Shown: in pieces, positions 34,895 to 43,695 of the stretch
How the letters are laid out: every line of letters starts with the position of its first letter
Numbering within the stretch: the stretch's first letter is position 1
Assembly: GCA_017525855.1 (NCBI GenBank)
Contig: JAFXSE010000121.1
Location: forward strand, 7,317 to 71,316
Reading direction: 5' to 3'
DNA length: 64,000 nt
DNA from: Bacilli bacterium
GTDB lineage: Bacteria; Bacillota; Bacilli; RF39; UBA660
The notes under the pieces: model-generated
The model's input: the letters and a program-made list of their open reading frames with translations, nothing else
Database searches by the model: none
Told to the model about the DNA's origin: nothing
Program-made: the position numbers and the translations under genes

Positions 34895-37078
34895 TTATCT
34901 TCTACCAGCATGACCATCATCACCACGGTAATTAGCTTGAGCTTTAGATTTTTCAACTTGAGTAGAAGAAATCTCAGCTTGATCTTTCAATGCTTGAGTA
35001 TCAGCATAAGCAGAAACCACTTTCATATTATCTCTCATACCATTACCACTAGCATAACCTGAAACATGATATTTTCCATCATATTCAGCCATACCATTCT
35101 TAACTGCAGTATACATTGCTTCAATTTTAATATTGTCACTATACTTCAAGTCATTACCATTATACATTTTAGCAGTACCTGCATAGTATTGATCCATTGC
35201 ATTATCAAAAGCCTGAGCCATAACTGAAGAGAATTCTGCTGCAGAAGCAAATGTATGAAGTGTTCCACTCTTATCAGTAAATTCAAATCTACCAGTTCTC
35301 TTAGCATTTTCTTGAGCAGCCTCAATATCCTTAGTATTACCAACTAAATTATGATCAACTCCATGTTGATCCTTATAGCTAATAGCAAAATTAACACCCT
35401 TCTTATTAACTTCAGCTTCAGCCGCAGTTTTTAAATCACCAATTTGTTTAGATAATGCATTATGCCTTTCCATACTATCTTTAAGTGCTTTTTCTTTTCT
35501 TGCTAATTGATGGTATTCAGAATCTCCAGTGAAATCTTGTCTAAGCTGATCTTTTGTTTTACCCCACCAAGTACCACCGGCAGCAGCATTTTCTAATCTA
35601 TAAGCATTGGCTCTATTAACTTGATCAAGAGCAGTACGCCATTTATGATCTTTTGCTTGACCATAAGCACTAGAAGCTTGATGAGCTCCACCTACACCAT
35701 TAACAGCAGCAGCCCCAGCTGCTTTAAGCATACTAGAAATATGTCTAGGATTACTTCCATTACCATTTGCATTATTAGCATCAGTTGCAGCCATACTTGA
35801 GCGATATCCATTTCTCATAGAAGAAATTCCACCAGTTATAGTAGCAGCTGTTCTTCCAACAGCACTCTTTAACTTTCCGATACCACTGAATAAACCTTCT
35901 CCTTCTTTTCTTTCAATTCCCAAAGTATCAGTAATAAATTTAGGAGCTTCCTTGGCAAACATTATTAAAGCAATATAAATAAGTATTTTAGAAACCAAAC
36001 CAACAAATCCAGCTTCTGTTTCTATACCAAATCCCCTTGCAGAAATAGCCCTAATAACAAATAATATAAAGCTTATAATAGAAATTCTAATAAATACAGA
36101 TAAATATGTTGTTGAAACTGATTTAACCCAATTTTGGAAAGTTTTTTCTCCTTTTGGATCAATATAACTAAGTATTGGAATTGGAGAGACAATCTCAAGT
36201 ATTGCTAATTTAAATATCCTAATAGCTGTATCAACAGCTAAACTAAGTATCAAGATACAAAATAATACACCGATTATAGTTGACCAAAACCATGAATAAC
36301 TAAAAGCATAAGCATCATAGTCAAAATTATTATCCTTTGCAGCATCACTCATATTACCACTATACCTGCACCATCCATTAACTACTTTACCAGATAAAAT
36401 TTCAGATACTGTTGAGCTATTATCAAAGTATATATCATAAGCGTCTTCTTCAGCATCATATTCACACACGCAAAGAGTATCACTATCATCACATTCATCA
36501 CTTATATCAGCACCATCTTCAACCACATTGACAGTAAGTAAACTTCTTAAAATATCCGTTGCAAATAGTTCCCCTTCAGTATCCATTTCACCAAAACTAT
36601 CAGCGCCTAAAATAAGCCTTGGTATTACATCACCTTTCAATACTCTCTTCTGTAATTCATATAAACTACCAAAAATAACACCATGAGTATTTAAATTTTT
36701 ATTCCATGATTTTTGTCCCTCATCACCAACATCACTACTTGGAATATTTAAAGGAACCATTAATACCATTAAAAAAAGTACCACAACTATACGCTTTAAA
36801 ATGCCAGAAAAACCACTCTTAGTATCCTTAAAACTATCTGGATTCATTATCCCATTAAACAAACCAATAACAAGTTTGAACATTATAACAATACCCAGAA
36901 TCAACTGTATTCTACCAAATAAACTTTTTACAGCATCTCCAGTTAAAACATCAGCAGTTGCTACATTAAAAAATATTTGGTAAATAGCAGATAGCAAATT
37001 ATAAACTAATCTATCAAGTCCAGCAAATAAAGACCTAATTAAATCGTTGTACCAATGTTGTTCAGTATAATCAACCAT
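34895..37078 (-). CDS. VirB6/TrbL-like polytopic channel protein
   Basis: 727 residues. Hydrophobic segments near 30-50, 58-78, 87-106, 260-290, 325-348 and 360-375 surround an extracellular acidic, cysteine-containing loop (about 110-255). The C-terminal 340 residues are a hydrophilic Ala/Asn-rich, partly coiled-coil cytosolic tail. The layout fits VirB6/TrbL proteins that form the membrane channel of type IV systems. It starts 22 bases after the VirB2-like preprotein and precedes PrgI, the standard gene order. Confidence 0.8.
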   Translation of the reverse strand: MVDYTEQHWYNDLIRSLFAGLDRLVYNLLSAIYQIFFNVATADVLTGDAVKSLFGRIQLILGIVIMFKLVIGLFNGIMNPDSFKDTKSGFSGILKRIVVVLFLMVLMVPLNIPSSDVGDEGQKSWNKNLNTHGVIFGSLYELQKRVLKGDVIPRLILGADSFGEMDTEGELFATDILRSLLTVNVVEDGADISDECDDSDTLCVCEYDAEEDAYDIYFDNSSTVSEILSGKVVNGWCRYSGNMSDAAKDNNFDYDAYAFSYSWFWSTIIGVLFCILILSLAVDTAIRIFKLAILEIVSPIPILSYIDPKGEKTFQNWVKSVSTTYLSVFIRISIISFILFVIRAISARGFGIETEAGFVGLVSKILIYIALIMFAKEAPKFITDTLGIERKEGEGLFSGIGKLKSAVGRTAATITGGISSMRNGYRSSMAATDANNANGNGSNPRHISSMLKAAGAAAVNGVGGAHQASSAYGQAKDHKWRTALDQVNRANAYRLENAAAGGTWWGKTKDQLRQDFTGDSEYHQLARKEKALKDSMERHNALSKQIGDLKTAAEAEVNKKGVNFAISYKDQHGVDHNLVGNTKDIEAAQENAKRTGRFEFTDKSGTLHTFASAAEFSSVMAQAFDNAMDQYYAGTAKMYNGNDLKYSDNIKIEAMYTAVKNGMAEYDGKYHVSGYASGNGMRDNMKVVSAYADTQALKDQAEISSTQVEKSKAQANYRGDDGHAGRR

Positions 37079-37100
37079 ATCTTCTTTTCACCTCTTTTTA

Positions 37101-37631
37101 TTAACTTATATTACAAGTTTGATCAACAGAAGAATTATTAATCAAATTAAGTATAAAACTAGTAAGCATAGGAACAAAATACAATAAAACAGCACATACA
37201 AGCCTAATAGCAAGTTTATTTGTAGCCTTTTTCATATTATCTTGATCACCAGATAATGCATTCTTAGCAAAATCGAAACCACTTAATAACACAACTAAAA
37301 GCGGAGCAATAATTTTAGCGTAATCAAATACTTTTTGCATCATATAAGCAACTGATGTATCATCATTAGGATCTCCAAAAACATAAGAACAATCACTCCC
37401 AGAATCAGTTGTATCATCATCAATACTTAAAGAATGTTGAAATCTTCTAATACACGTATCTTCGTCACTATTTTTTACACACTCCTTCATAAAATCAATA
37501 CACTGATCATGTTGTTCAATATCTGTATATCCAATACATTTTAACGAATAAGCGTTTACAACATATGTATCTGCTGAAAAAACAAAAAAAGCAAAGACTA
37601 TAACACTTAATATTTTAACCTTCTTTTCCAC
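37101..37631 (-). CDS. Secreted VirB2/TrbC-like protein with signal peptide
   Basis: 176 residues: a signal peptide (VEKKVKILSVIVFAFFVFSADTYVVNA in two halves, cleavage near residue 27), a cysteine-rich segment of about 60 residues (CIGYTDIEQHDQCIDF, CVKNSDEDTC), then two transmembrane helices around a polar loop (SGDQDNMKKATN), as in TrbC/VirB2 proteins. GTG at 37631 is preferred because GGAG lies eight bases before it; a GTG at 37640 is also in frame. It is probably a structural subunit. It has a promoter that overlaps the terminator of the previous gene. Confidence 0.7.
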   Translation of the reverse strand: MEKKVKILSVIVFAFFVFSADTYVVNAYSLKCIGYTDIEQHDQCIDFMKECVKNSDEDTCIRRFQHSLSIDDDTTDSGSDCSYVFGDPNDDTSVAYMMQKVFDYAKIIAPLLVVLLSGFDFAKNALSGDQDNMKKATNKLAIRLVCAVLLYFVPMLTSFILNLINNSSVDQTCNIS

Positions 37632-37664
37632 TGTAATCACTCCAAAACATAATTAACCAGTTTT

Positions 37665-37693
37665 AGTATATCAAAAACAAAAAAAAATAGCAA
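37665..37693 (-). promoter_or_regulatory. Promoter before the VirB2-like preprotein and virB6-virD4 genes
   Basis: TTGCTA at 37688-37693 and TATACT at 37665-37670, spacing 17. It overlaps the terminator of the upstream pilin gene, so read-through and re-initiation may be balanced here. Confidence 0.5.
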
Positions 37694-37707
37694 TGCAAAT
37701 TGCTATT
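37678..37707 (-). terminator. Terminator of the VirB2-like pilin gene
   Basis: Nine-bp stem AATAGCAAT/ATTGCTATT with a GCAA loop, followed on the minus strand by a run of nine T. Confidence 0.85.
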
Positions 37708-37722
37708 AAATTATTAAATATA

Positions 37723-38061
37723 TTATTCTCCTGCTGCATTCCAGCAACTACGCCAATCAGACTTAATTACATCATCACCAGCAGTAGTAACAACATCCAT
37801 AACTAAACCTACAATAGTTGCCATAAAGAATATTACAACCCCATAAACAATACGTTTAATTAATCTACCAGTTGCTCCTTTAATTTCTTTATCATCACTA
37901 GCCAAAACTGCTTTACCTAAATCAACAGTACCCATTAAAATTATTAAAATAGGAATACCTATCCAAATAATAGGAAAAATACCCTTTCTAATAACCTTAA
38001 ATATTGGAAGTAATCCTCCACAACTATCATTTAAATCCGCAATTTGAAATAAATTAGTCAT
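37723..38061 (-). CDS. VirB2/TrbC-like small pilin
   Basis: 112 residues, no cleavable signal peptide evident: a short polar start with one cysteine, two transmembrane helices (about 30-47 and 68-92) flanking the loop ASDDKEIKGATGRLIKR, and a C-terminal stretch with a second cysteine. This is the compact layout of VirB2/TrbC pilin subunits. It has a consensus promoter and a strong terminator of its own inside the locus, which suits an abundant subunit. GGAG precedes the ATG. Confidence 0.7.
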   Translation of the reverse strand: MTNLFQIADLNDSCGGLLPIFKVIRKGIFPIIWIGIPILIILMGTVDLGKAVLASDDKEIKGATGRLIKRIVYGVVIFFMATIVGLVMDVVTTAGDDVIKSDWRSCWNAAGE

Positions 38062-38085
38062 ACTAATACTCCTTTCACTAATATA

Positions 38086-38114
38086 ATAATAACTAATTTT
38101 TTATACTTTGTCAA
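38086..38114 (-). promoter_or_regulatory. Consensus promoter of the VirB2-like pilin gene
   Basis: TTGACA at 38109-38114, 17 bases, TATTAT at 38086-38091, about 25 bases before the pilin start. This is a near-perfect housekeeping promoter in the middle of the locus. Confidence 0.8.
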
Positions 38115-38143
38115 TTACATTGACACTAAATTACACATTAATA

Positions 38144-39130
38144 TTAAAATTTAAACAAACCTAATATTTTTCCACTACTCTTCTTACTATTAGTATTATT
38201 TATATTATTCAAACCTATATTATCAATTAAATTATTTATCTCTTCATTCTTTCTTCTTTCATCAAGTGGTGGAACATTATAAAACACTTTAGTTTTTGCT
38301 TCATATTCAAAATCACTTACATCTTTAGAATTTAATAAACTCTTATTAAGTACTATCTTCTTACCAGTTAGTTCATTAAATATATTTTTATTTGTTCTCA
38401 TTAATTTATTTAATCTAATAGAACTAGGCTCAATCAAATATAAAACATCACCACATGATGAATCATCATCACAATCATTTAAATCTATCAAAATAACTGA
38501 TGCATCAGTTAATTTATTAATGGTTGAATTTAAAGCCTCTTTTGTTGTAGTAACAGTGTTTTTAACATTAAAATACTGAAAATCATGTCTATTAACTTCT
38601 ACCGCATAAATTGTATCTCCATAAATACGTTCTAATTCTCTTTTTAACATATATATAAGAGTTGTAGCTCCTGCATGATCAGTCACATTTCTAATTCCCA
38701 TTACTCTACAACCACTTTGTACTTTTTGTTCAACTACTTCAGTTAATTCTTGTACTTGTTTTACCTGAGCAACATCATCATATGTATTATTATGAGTTAT
38801 TAAATACTTTACTCCCTCTAAATTATTTGTAAAATTATATAATCCCATATCAACTAATTTAGATAAATAACTTTGTGATGAAGCCTCACTAGTTTTAGGT
38901 AAAAATAAAATAATTTTATTAGGATCTAAAGCAGTAACAATTTTTTCTATATTACTAGAATTCAAATATTCTTTAATACTAGTAGCATCCAAAATCATTT
39001 TATTAAAATAAAAGTTTTTAAAAATCGAAACAATTTCCAATGCATCAAATTGTCCTGTAATACTTTTTATAACATCGATATCTAATGTAGATAATTCTTC
39101 TTGTCTTTCATTTCCAATAATAACATTCAT
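38144..39130 (-). CDS. TadZ/CpaE-like protein with deviant Walker A
   Basis: 328 residues. An N-terminal receiver-like domain (about 1-120) is followed by a MinD/CpaE-type domain whose P-loop reads GIRNVTDHAGATTL near residues 148-161, where family members have GGVGATTLA. The deviant-lysine signature is absent and later motifs are weak (VILIDLNDCDD). TadZ/CpaE proteins place Tad pili at the cell pole or septum. It follows the TadE-like genes by five bases. ATP binding may be lost. Confidence 0.65.
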   Translation of the reverse strand: MNVIIGNERQEELSTLDIDVIKSITGQFDALEIVSIFKNFYFNKMILDATSIKEYLNSSNIEKIVTALDPNKIILFLPKTSEASSQSYLSKLVDMGLYNFTNNLEGVKYLITHNNTYDDVAQVKQVQELTEVVEQKVQSGCRVMGIRNVTDHAGATTLIYMLKRELERIYGDTIYAVEVNRHDFQYFNVKNTVTTTKEALNSTINKLTDASVILIDLNDCDDDSSCGDVLYLIEPSSIRLNKLMRTNKNIFNELTGKKIVLNKSLLNSKDVSDFEYEAKTKVFYNVPPLDERRKNEEINNLIDNIGLNNINNTNSKKSSGKILGLFKF

Positions 39131-39135
39131 TTAAC

Positions 39136-39618
39136 TCACCTAACTTTTTTAACTGTTTTAGTTGATCCTTCTAACACAAAATATCTAATATTAGGTAGTA
39201 TTCTGTTAATAACAGGAACATCTATAGAAACAAAGGTACGAACCTTTACATATGTTCTTGCAATTTCATCATCCTTTTCACTAACATTAACAATTTTATA
39301 ACACCAACCTTGATTTTGAAACTCTTTAAAACCTTTAGTTGAATCACTACCACAATATTTAGAAATCATTTCCTGACTTCTTCCATATCCAACTTCTTGA
39401 ATGTAATCATGTAAAGTTGTCTGAAGAGTAGTACCAGTTACAACACCACCTTGTAAATTTTCAATCTCATTTTCATTGCTTTGTACGATATCAATAATCT
39501 TACTTCTTACTTTAAATGCTTTACTATAATTAATAGTAAAAGCTAAATATCCACTAATAGCAGCAATAAAGAACATTACAAAAGCAAGAACTGGAATTGA
39601 ACCAATAGACTCTCTCAT
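39136..39618 (-). CDS. TadE-like minor pilin, copy 2
   Basis: 160 residues with one N-terminal transmembrane helix (about 9-32) and an extracellular domain with NQGWCYKI, TFVSIDVPVINRILP and a C-terminal EGSTKTVKK strand. These match the neighbouring paralogue in order. TadE/TadF-type pseudopilins anchor or prime Tad pili. AGAGGTG selects the ATG at 39618, which overlaps the stop of the previous gene by four bases. Confidence 0.65.
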   Translation of the reverse strand: MRESIGSIPVLAFVMFFIAAISGYLAFTINYSKAFKVRSKIIDIVQSNENEIENLQGGVVTGTTLQTTLHDYIQEVGYGRSQEMISKYCGSDSTKGFKEFQNQGWCYKIVNVSEKDDEIARTYVKVRTFVSIDVPVINRILPNIRYFVLEGSTKTVKKVR

Positions 39619-40097
39619 CCACATGCACCTCTTCTCTTAAATACCTTAGTAGTACCAGTTACCTCAAATAACTTAGTAGATGAAAAAATTCTATTTACAA
39701 TAGGTATATTAGAACTAACAAAAGTTTTAACATCATACGTCCATGTACAAACGCTTTTATTCTTATTTATCTTATTAGCTCTATAACACCAACCTTGTTC
39801 AAGATAGCAAAACCACTTAGAATTACTACCAGTAACATTCTTATTAATGTTACTATTAATAATATTCATCTGTACACTATTAATATTATAACCTAAATTT
39901 TTAATAGCCGTTTCAGTCTTTGATTTAAAATTAGAATTACCAAGATTTCCTTCATAAGCTTCAATATTTGATAAAATACCATTCTTAACAGTAAATGCTT
40001 TATAATAATTAACTCCAAATAACGCAAAACCTGAAACTAATAAAATAAAAGTAAAAAGGAGTGTTAGATTAAAAACACTACCAATAGCATCTTTCAT
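39615..40097 (-). CDS. TadE-like minor pilin, copy 1
   Basis: 160 residues: N-terminal helix (about 9-32), then an extracellular domain with EQGWCYRA, TFVSSNIPIVNRIF and VTGTTKVFK. It is a paralogue of the downstream gene, with the two cysteine-containing strands conserved. GGAGTGAT precedes the ATG. Its place between the 51-aa pilin-like gene and the TadZ-like gene supports a pilus role. Confidence 0.65.
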   Translation of the reverse strand: MKDAIGSVFNLTLLFTFILLVSGFALFGVNYYKAFTVKNGILSNIEAYEGNLGNSNFKSKTETAIKNLGYNINSVQMNIINSNINKNVTGSNSKWFCYLEQGWCYRANKINKNKSVCTWTYDVKTFVSSNIPIVNRIFSSTKLFEVTGTTKVFKRRGACG

Positions 40098-40123
40098 TTA
40101 TATCATCACTCCTTTATTTAATA

Positions 40124-40279
40124 CTATTTCTTATTAATAGGTTGACTCAAATCATTCCATTGATTAGTAATTGAATTTTTTATATTAGGCCATAAAAATA
40201 TTGTAAAAAATCCAGCTATTGCAGCTATTGCTATAATAGTAACAACAGTCATATTTAATTCTCCACTTGCTTCCTTCAT
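40124..40279 (-). CDS. 51-aa Flp-type pilin candidate
   Basis: A short gene (51 residues) with strong GGAGG eight bases before the ATG. The protein starts MKEASGELNMT, followed by a hydrophobic helix (VVTIIAIAAIAGFFTIFLW) and a short polar tail. The G-E pair before the helix resembles a type IV prepilin cleavage site, though the spacing of the conserved Glu is not classical. Size and position right after tadC are those of a Flp pilin. Its own promoter lies upstream. Confidence 0.6.
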   Translation of the reverse strand: MKEASGELNMTVVTIIAIAAIAGFFTIFLWPNIKNSITNQWNDLSQPINKK

Positions 40280-40310
40280 TATTTATTTCCTCCTCTCCCT
40301 ATCTAAATAA

Positions 40311-40338
40311 ATTATAACGTATGAAATTACAAATTCAA
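40311..40338 (-). promoter_or_regulatory. Promoter before the Flp-type pilin candidate
   Basis: TTGAAT at 40333-40338 and TATAAT at 40311-40316, 16 bases apart, about 32 bases before the start codon. Confidence 0.65.
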
Positions 40339-40367
40339 TATTTTTTAATTAATTTGACATTATTTAA

Positions 40368-41162
40368 CTATGCTGAACCAAACATACTCATCATAGCAAT
40401 CAAAAGTATTGCCATTACTCCTATACCAGTAGAAATAAGCATAGTCATTGTTTTACTTTCCATTTTATCAAGTCTTTCTTTATATTTAACTTCACGAGCT
40501 TTATTTTGAAGATTTGAAACACTCCTAGAAAACATCATTAATCGATCTTGTTTTCTTTCTTGTGAACCTATTCCTAAACGATATAAAAGTCTCATCATTC
40601 TCATAGAATCTCTAACAGGGTAAGTATTAGCAAATTCCATATATGGATCAACTGATGAATCACCAGCATTAATCTTTTCTATCATAGTTTTAAGACCAGG
40701 CTTAAAAACACTAGGAGCATCATCAATACTTTTACCTAAAGCAACAGGAACTGTATAATGTTGAATTAAAATTTCTAGTCCCTTTAAATAGTATGGCAAC
40801 ATTAAATCAATTTCATGCAAATGAGCTTTATAAAAAGAATTTAATTGCATATATGGTAACTTATACATTCCATAAAATACTACTATAACAATAACAAAAT
40901 TAAGTGCACTAAACTCTCCCATAAACAAAACCATAAATATAGAAGCAACTAAAAGTGCATTAGTTATTCTTTTTTGAAACAAAACATCTACATCAACGTT
41001 ATCGCCATATTTAGAATAAACTAAAAATTCATAATTATCTTCTTTTAATAATTTAAAAAACTTATCATTATCAATAATAAATTTTTTAATATCAATAGTT
41101 TTATTATAAATAAGTACAAATATTATAATTAATATTACAAAAAATATTTCCATTCCTTGCAT
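40368..41162 (-). CDS. tadC: TadC-like pilus assembly membrane protein
   Basis: 264 residues of the GspF/TadB-TadC fold: an N-terminal helix, a helix pair near 68-105, a cytosolic helical bundle (with MRLLYRLGIGSQERKQDR near 190-210) and a C-terminal helix pair (about 238-264). It starts at the stop codon of the TadB-like gene (one-base overlap), as TadB and TadC form the inner-membrane platform moved by the CpaF ATPase. Confidence 0.75.
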   Translation of the reverse strand: MQGMEIFFVILIIIFVLIYNKTIDIKKFIIDNDKFFKLLKEDNYEFLVYSKYGDNVDVDVLFQKRITNALLVASIFMVLFMGEFSALNFVIVIVVFYGMYKLPYMQLNSFYKAHLHEIDLMLPYYLKGLEILIQHYTVPVALGKSIDDAPSVFKPGLKTMIEKINAGDSSVDPYMEFANTYPVRDSMRMMRLLYRLGIGSQERKQDRLMMFSRSVSNLQNKAREVKYKERLDKMESKTMTMLISTGIGVMAILLIAMMSMFGSA

Positions 41163-42055
41163 TATTCAGCACCTACATTCTCGTTATAATATTTTTCTCC
41201 ATTCAGAAGAAAATAACTATTTATTATAAGTATGGCATGAAGTAACAATCTTACATACCATTTATTAAGCATAATAATATATGATTCCCTACCTAATAAA
41301 TATTGAACTAAAAGTGCTAAAACATAAAGCATAATACCAAATTGTAGGAATTTCTTATGGAAATTTGCTCTATCAATTCTATCTCTATATACACCTTCTA
41401 CTAACGTATCTATATCAAGTTGCATTTGTTCCAAACTATCTGCACTATTTTGCGCACCTTCTTTTGTTATTTGTAAAAATAATTGATGCATATTTTTTAC
41501 AATATAATATGGATATAATCTATTAAAAAACTCAACAGCCTCATCAATACTACCATTCTTATATGCAAGTTCAATAACTCTATCAACATCTCCTACAACA
41601 GGATCATCAAGAAGTCCTGATTCTCTAACACCTTCTAATGATTTAACAAAAGATTGTGTTGTTGCAAATTCCATAATAGTATTACTTGTATACACTTGTA
41701 TCTGCTCAAAAATAAATTCACTATATACCCTTTTACAACGTAAAAATGATAAATATGGAACAACAGCTACAGCTGCAACAACATAAATAATACTTGTAAC
41801 TAAATTATAAAAATATAAATAAGAAATAACACCAGCAAATCCACCTAAGAAAACAGCTTGTAATAAATACTCTTTAGGACTTAATTCTTGTCCAAGCTCT
41901 TTGGTTTTCTCTCTTACCTTTTTAAAAGAATAAGGAGCAAACTTATCATATAAAACTGCAACTTGATCATTTATAAAACGCCCTACATTTTGACCTTTAT
42001 AATTCCTATATAACATAACAAATATAGTAATGACTAATAAAAGTATTAATTCCAT
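41162..42055 (-). CDS. tadB: TadB-like pilus assembly membrane protein
   Basis: 297 residues: one N-terminal helix, a pair near 68-110, a central cytosolic helical domain (GspF-like) with QMQLDIDTLVEGVYRDRI near 215, and two C-terminal helices. Overlaps tadC by one base and lies 13 bases after cpaF. Gene order cpaF-tadB-tadC is the normal Tad order. Confidence 0.75.
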   Translation of the reverse strand: MELILLLVITIFVMLYRNYKGQNVGRFINDQVAVLYDKFAPYSFKKVREKTKELGQELSPKEYLLQAVFLGGFAGVISYLYFYNLVTSIIYVVAAVAVVPYLSFLRCKRVYSEFIFEQIQVYTSNTIMEFATTQSFVKSLEGVRESGLLDDPVVGDVDRVIELAYKNGSIDEAVEFFNRLYPYYIVKNMHQLFLQITKEGAQNSADSLEQMQLDIDTLVEGVYRDRIDRANFHKKFLQFGIMLYVLALLVQYLLGRESYIIMLNKWYVRLLLHAILIINSYFLLNGEKYYNENVGAE

Positions 42056-42068
42056 ATTTTACTCCTTT

Positions 42069-43658
42069 CTAAACTTGTCCATTCAACACATCATTAATAT
42101 CAACAGTATTAATAAATCCAGGAACTTGTTCTTCTTCTTTTTCCTTATCATCAACTGAAGTATTCCCATCACTAAACAAATTATTACTTTGTACATTCAT
42201 AATATTATCAGCAAGACCACTAGAATTATTAACTTTGTTTGAAGACTCTTCACTAACTTCTTCATCAATAACCTTTAATGGATTTTGAGAAAATAATACA
42301 TTTGGTATTACACCTTTAATCTCATTACTATTATCTGTATTGGTCTGTTGAACATTATTTACAGTAACTAAAGGAACAACACTTTGAGGAACAACAGATT
42401 GATTTATATTATTATTTATATCTTGAGAATTATTTTCTTCTTTTTTCGCTTCAAAATCATTTGAAGGAATAACATTATAACCTACACTATTATTATTTGT
42501 AACTGTAGTTTCAAAGGATGGAACACTAGCTTCAGTCTTAGGTATAGTTGTATCATCACTATCACTTGAAGCCTCATCAATTAGTTCTTCAAAAGGTTTA
42601 TCAGATAAACTAGAAGTAATATTTGAAATATCTATATTTTGATTTGATAAATACTCAATCAAGTGTCGACTAGGTTTAACCATTATTGGTTCTTTATCAA
42701 ATAATTTTCTATAAATAGTATGAGTTTGACATACATTATTTTCATCTACATAAAACTCTGTAACTTCATCAACTTCACGATGGAATTTACCATATTTTTT
42801 ACTATAATAAGCTTTTATATGTACTCCTAATTGAATATAACGATATATAGTTGCTAAAAATTGATCAACGTCCAAATCAGTTTCCATCAAACTATAAAGA
42901 CGATATGGTATAGCACTAGCTTTATCAGCATGGATTGTAGACAAAATATTATGTCCAGAAGAAATAGAATTACGAACAGCAGATACAGCCTCAGCACTAC
43001 GAACTTCTGAAAGTAAAATCCACTTAGGATTCTGACGCATACACGTAACCAATACATCAGAATAGCTAGCAACATTATTAGTTTTCATAGCAACAATATC
43101 ACGATGTGGAAAAATTTTATCCAAATGCAATTCAAGCGTATCCTCAATTGTAATGATCTTTTCATTTTCCTTGGTATGACTAGCCAAATATTTAACAAAC
43201 TCAGTTTTACCAGAACCAGTCTCACCACAAACAATTATGTTACAATGTCCTTCTACACATTTTATTAAAACATCATGAATATCATTAGTAAAATAATCAT
43301 CTTTTAATAGTTTCTCTTTTTGTAGCCTAATTTTAGCAGGTGTTTTACGTAAAACACAAGCGATACCATTTGTAGCAATCGACTGATGTACAAAGTTAAG
43401 ACGTAACTCACTACTTTCAGCATCCAAAAAAGGCTTAGCATTGTTAAAGGTTGTACCCATAACATTAGAGCACTGAAAAGCAAGTTTTTCCATAAACTCT
43501 TGGGTACAACCTGGAACCTCAACTCGAATAGAACCCTGAGTAAGTGAACGAATCCAGATTTGTCCACCATTACAATAAGAAATATCTGTAATATCATCAT
43601 TATCCAAAAGAGGTTTCAACGGACCAAAATCCAACTTATCAAATATTGACTCGTTCAT
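42069..43658 (-). CDS. cpaF: CpaF/TadA secretion ATPase with long disordered tail
   Basis: 529 residues. The PilT/VirB11-like ATPase core (about 1-330) holds Walker A VCGETGSGKTEF near residue 141, the Asp-box TIEDTLELH near 170 and Walker B region WILLSEVRSAEAVSAVRNS near 215, then STIHADKA. Residues 340-529 are a low-complexity Asn/Ser/Val/Glu extension that is not part of known CpaF cores. CpaF powers Tad pili and is a close relative of VirB11, so in this locus it could serve both the Tad and the type IV secretion components. AGGAAGTGAGA upstream. Confidence 0.9.
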   Translation of the reverse strand: MNESIFDKLDFGPLKPLLDNDDITDISYCNGGQIWIRSLTQGSIRVEVPGCTQEFMEKLAFQCSNVMGTTFNNAKPFLDAESSELRLNFVHQSIATNGIACVLRKTPAKIRLQKEKLLKDDYFTNDIHDVLIKCVEGHCNIIVCGETGSGKTEFVKYLASHTKENEKIITIEDTLELHLDKIFPHRDIVAMKTNNVASYSDVLVTCMRQNPKWILLSEVRSAEAVSAVRNSISSGHNILSTIHADKASAIPYRLYSLMETDLDVDQFLATIYRYIQLGVHIKAYYSKKYGKFHREVDEVTEFYVDENNVCQTHTIYRKLFDKEPIMVKPSRHLIEYLSNQNIDISNITSSLSDKPFEELIDEASSDSDDTTIPKTEASVPSFETTVTNNNSVGYNVIPSNDFEAKKEENNSQDINNNINQSVVPQSVVPLVTVNNVQQTNTDNSNEIKGVIPNVLFSQNPLKVIDEEVSEESSNKVNNSSGLADNIMNVQSNNLFSDGNTSVDDKEKEEEQVPGFINTVDINDVLNGQV

Positions 43659-43695
43659 TATCTCACTTCCTACCCTTTAAATTTTTTTATTCTTT

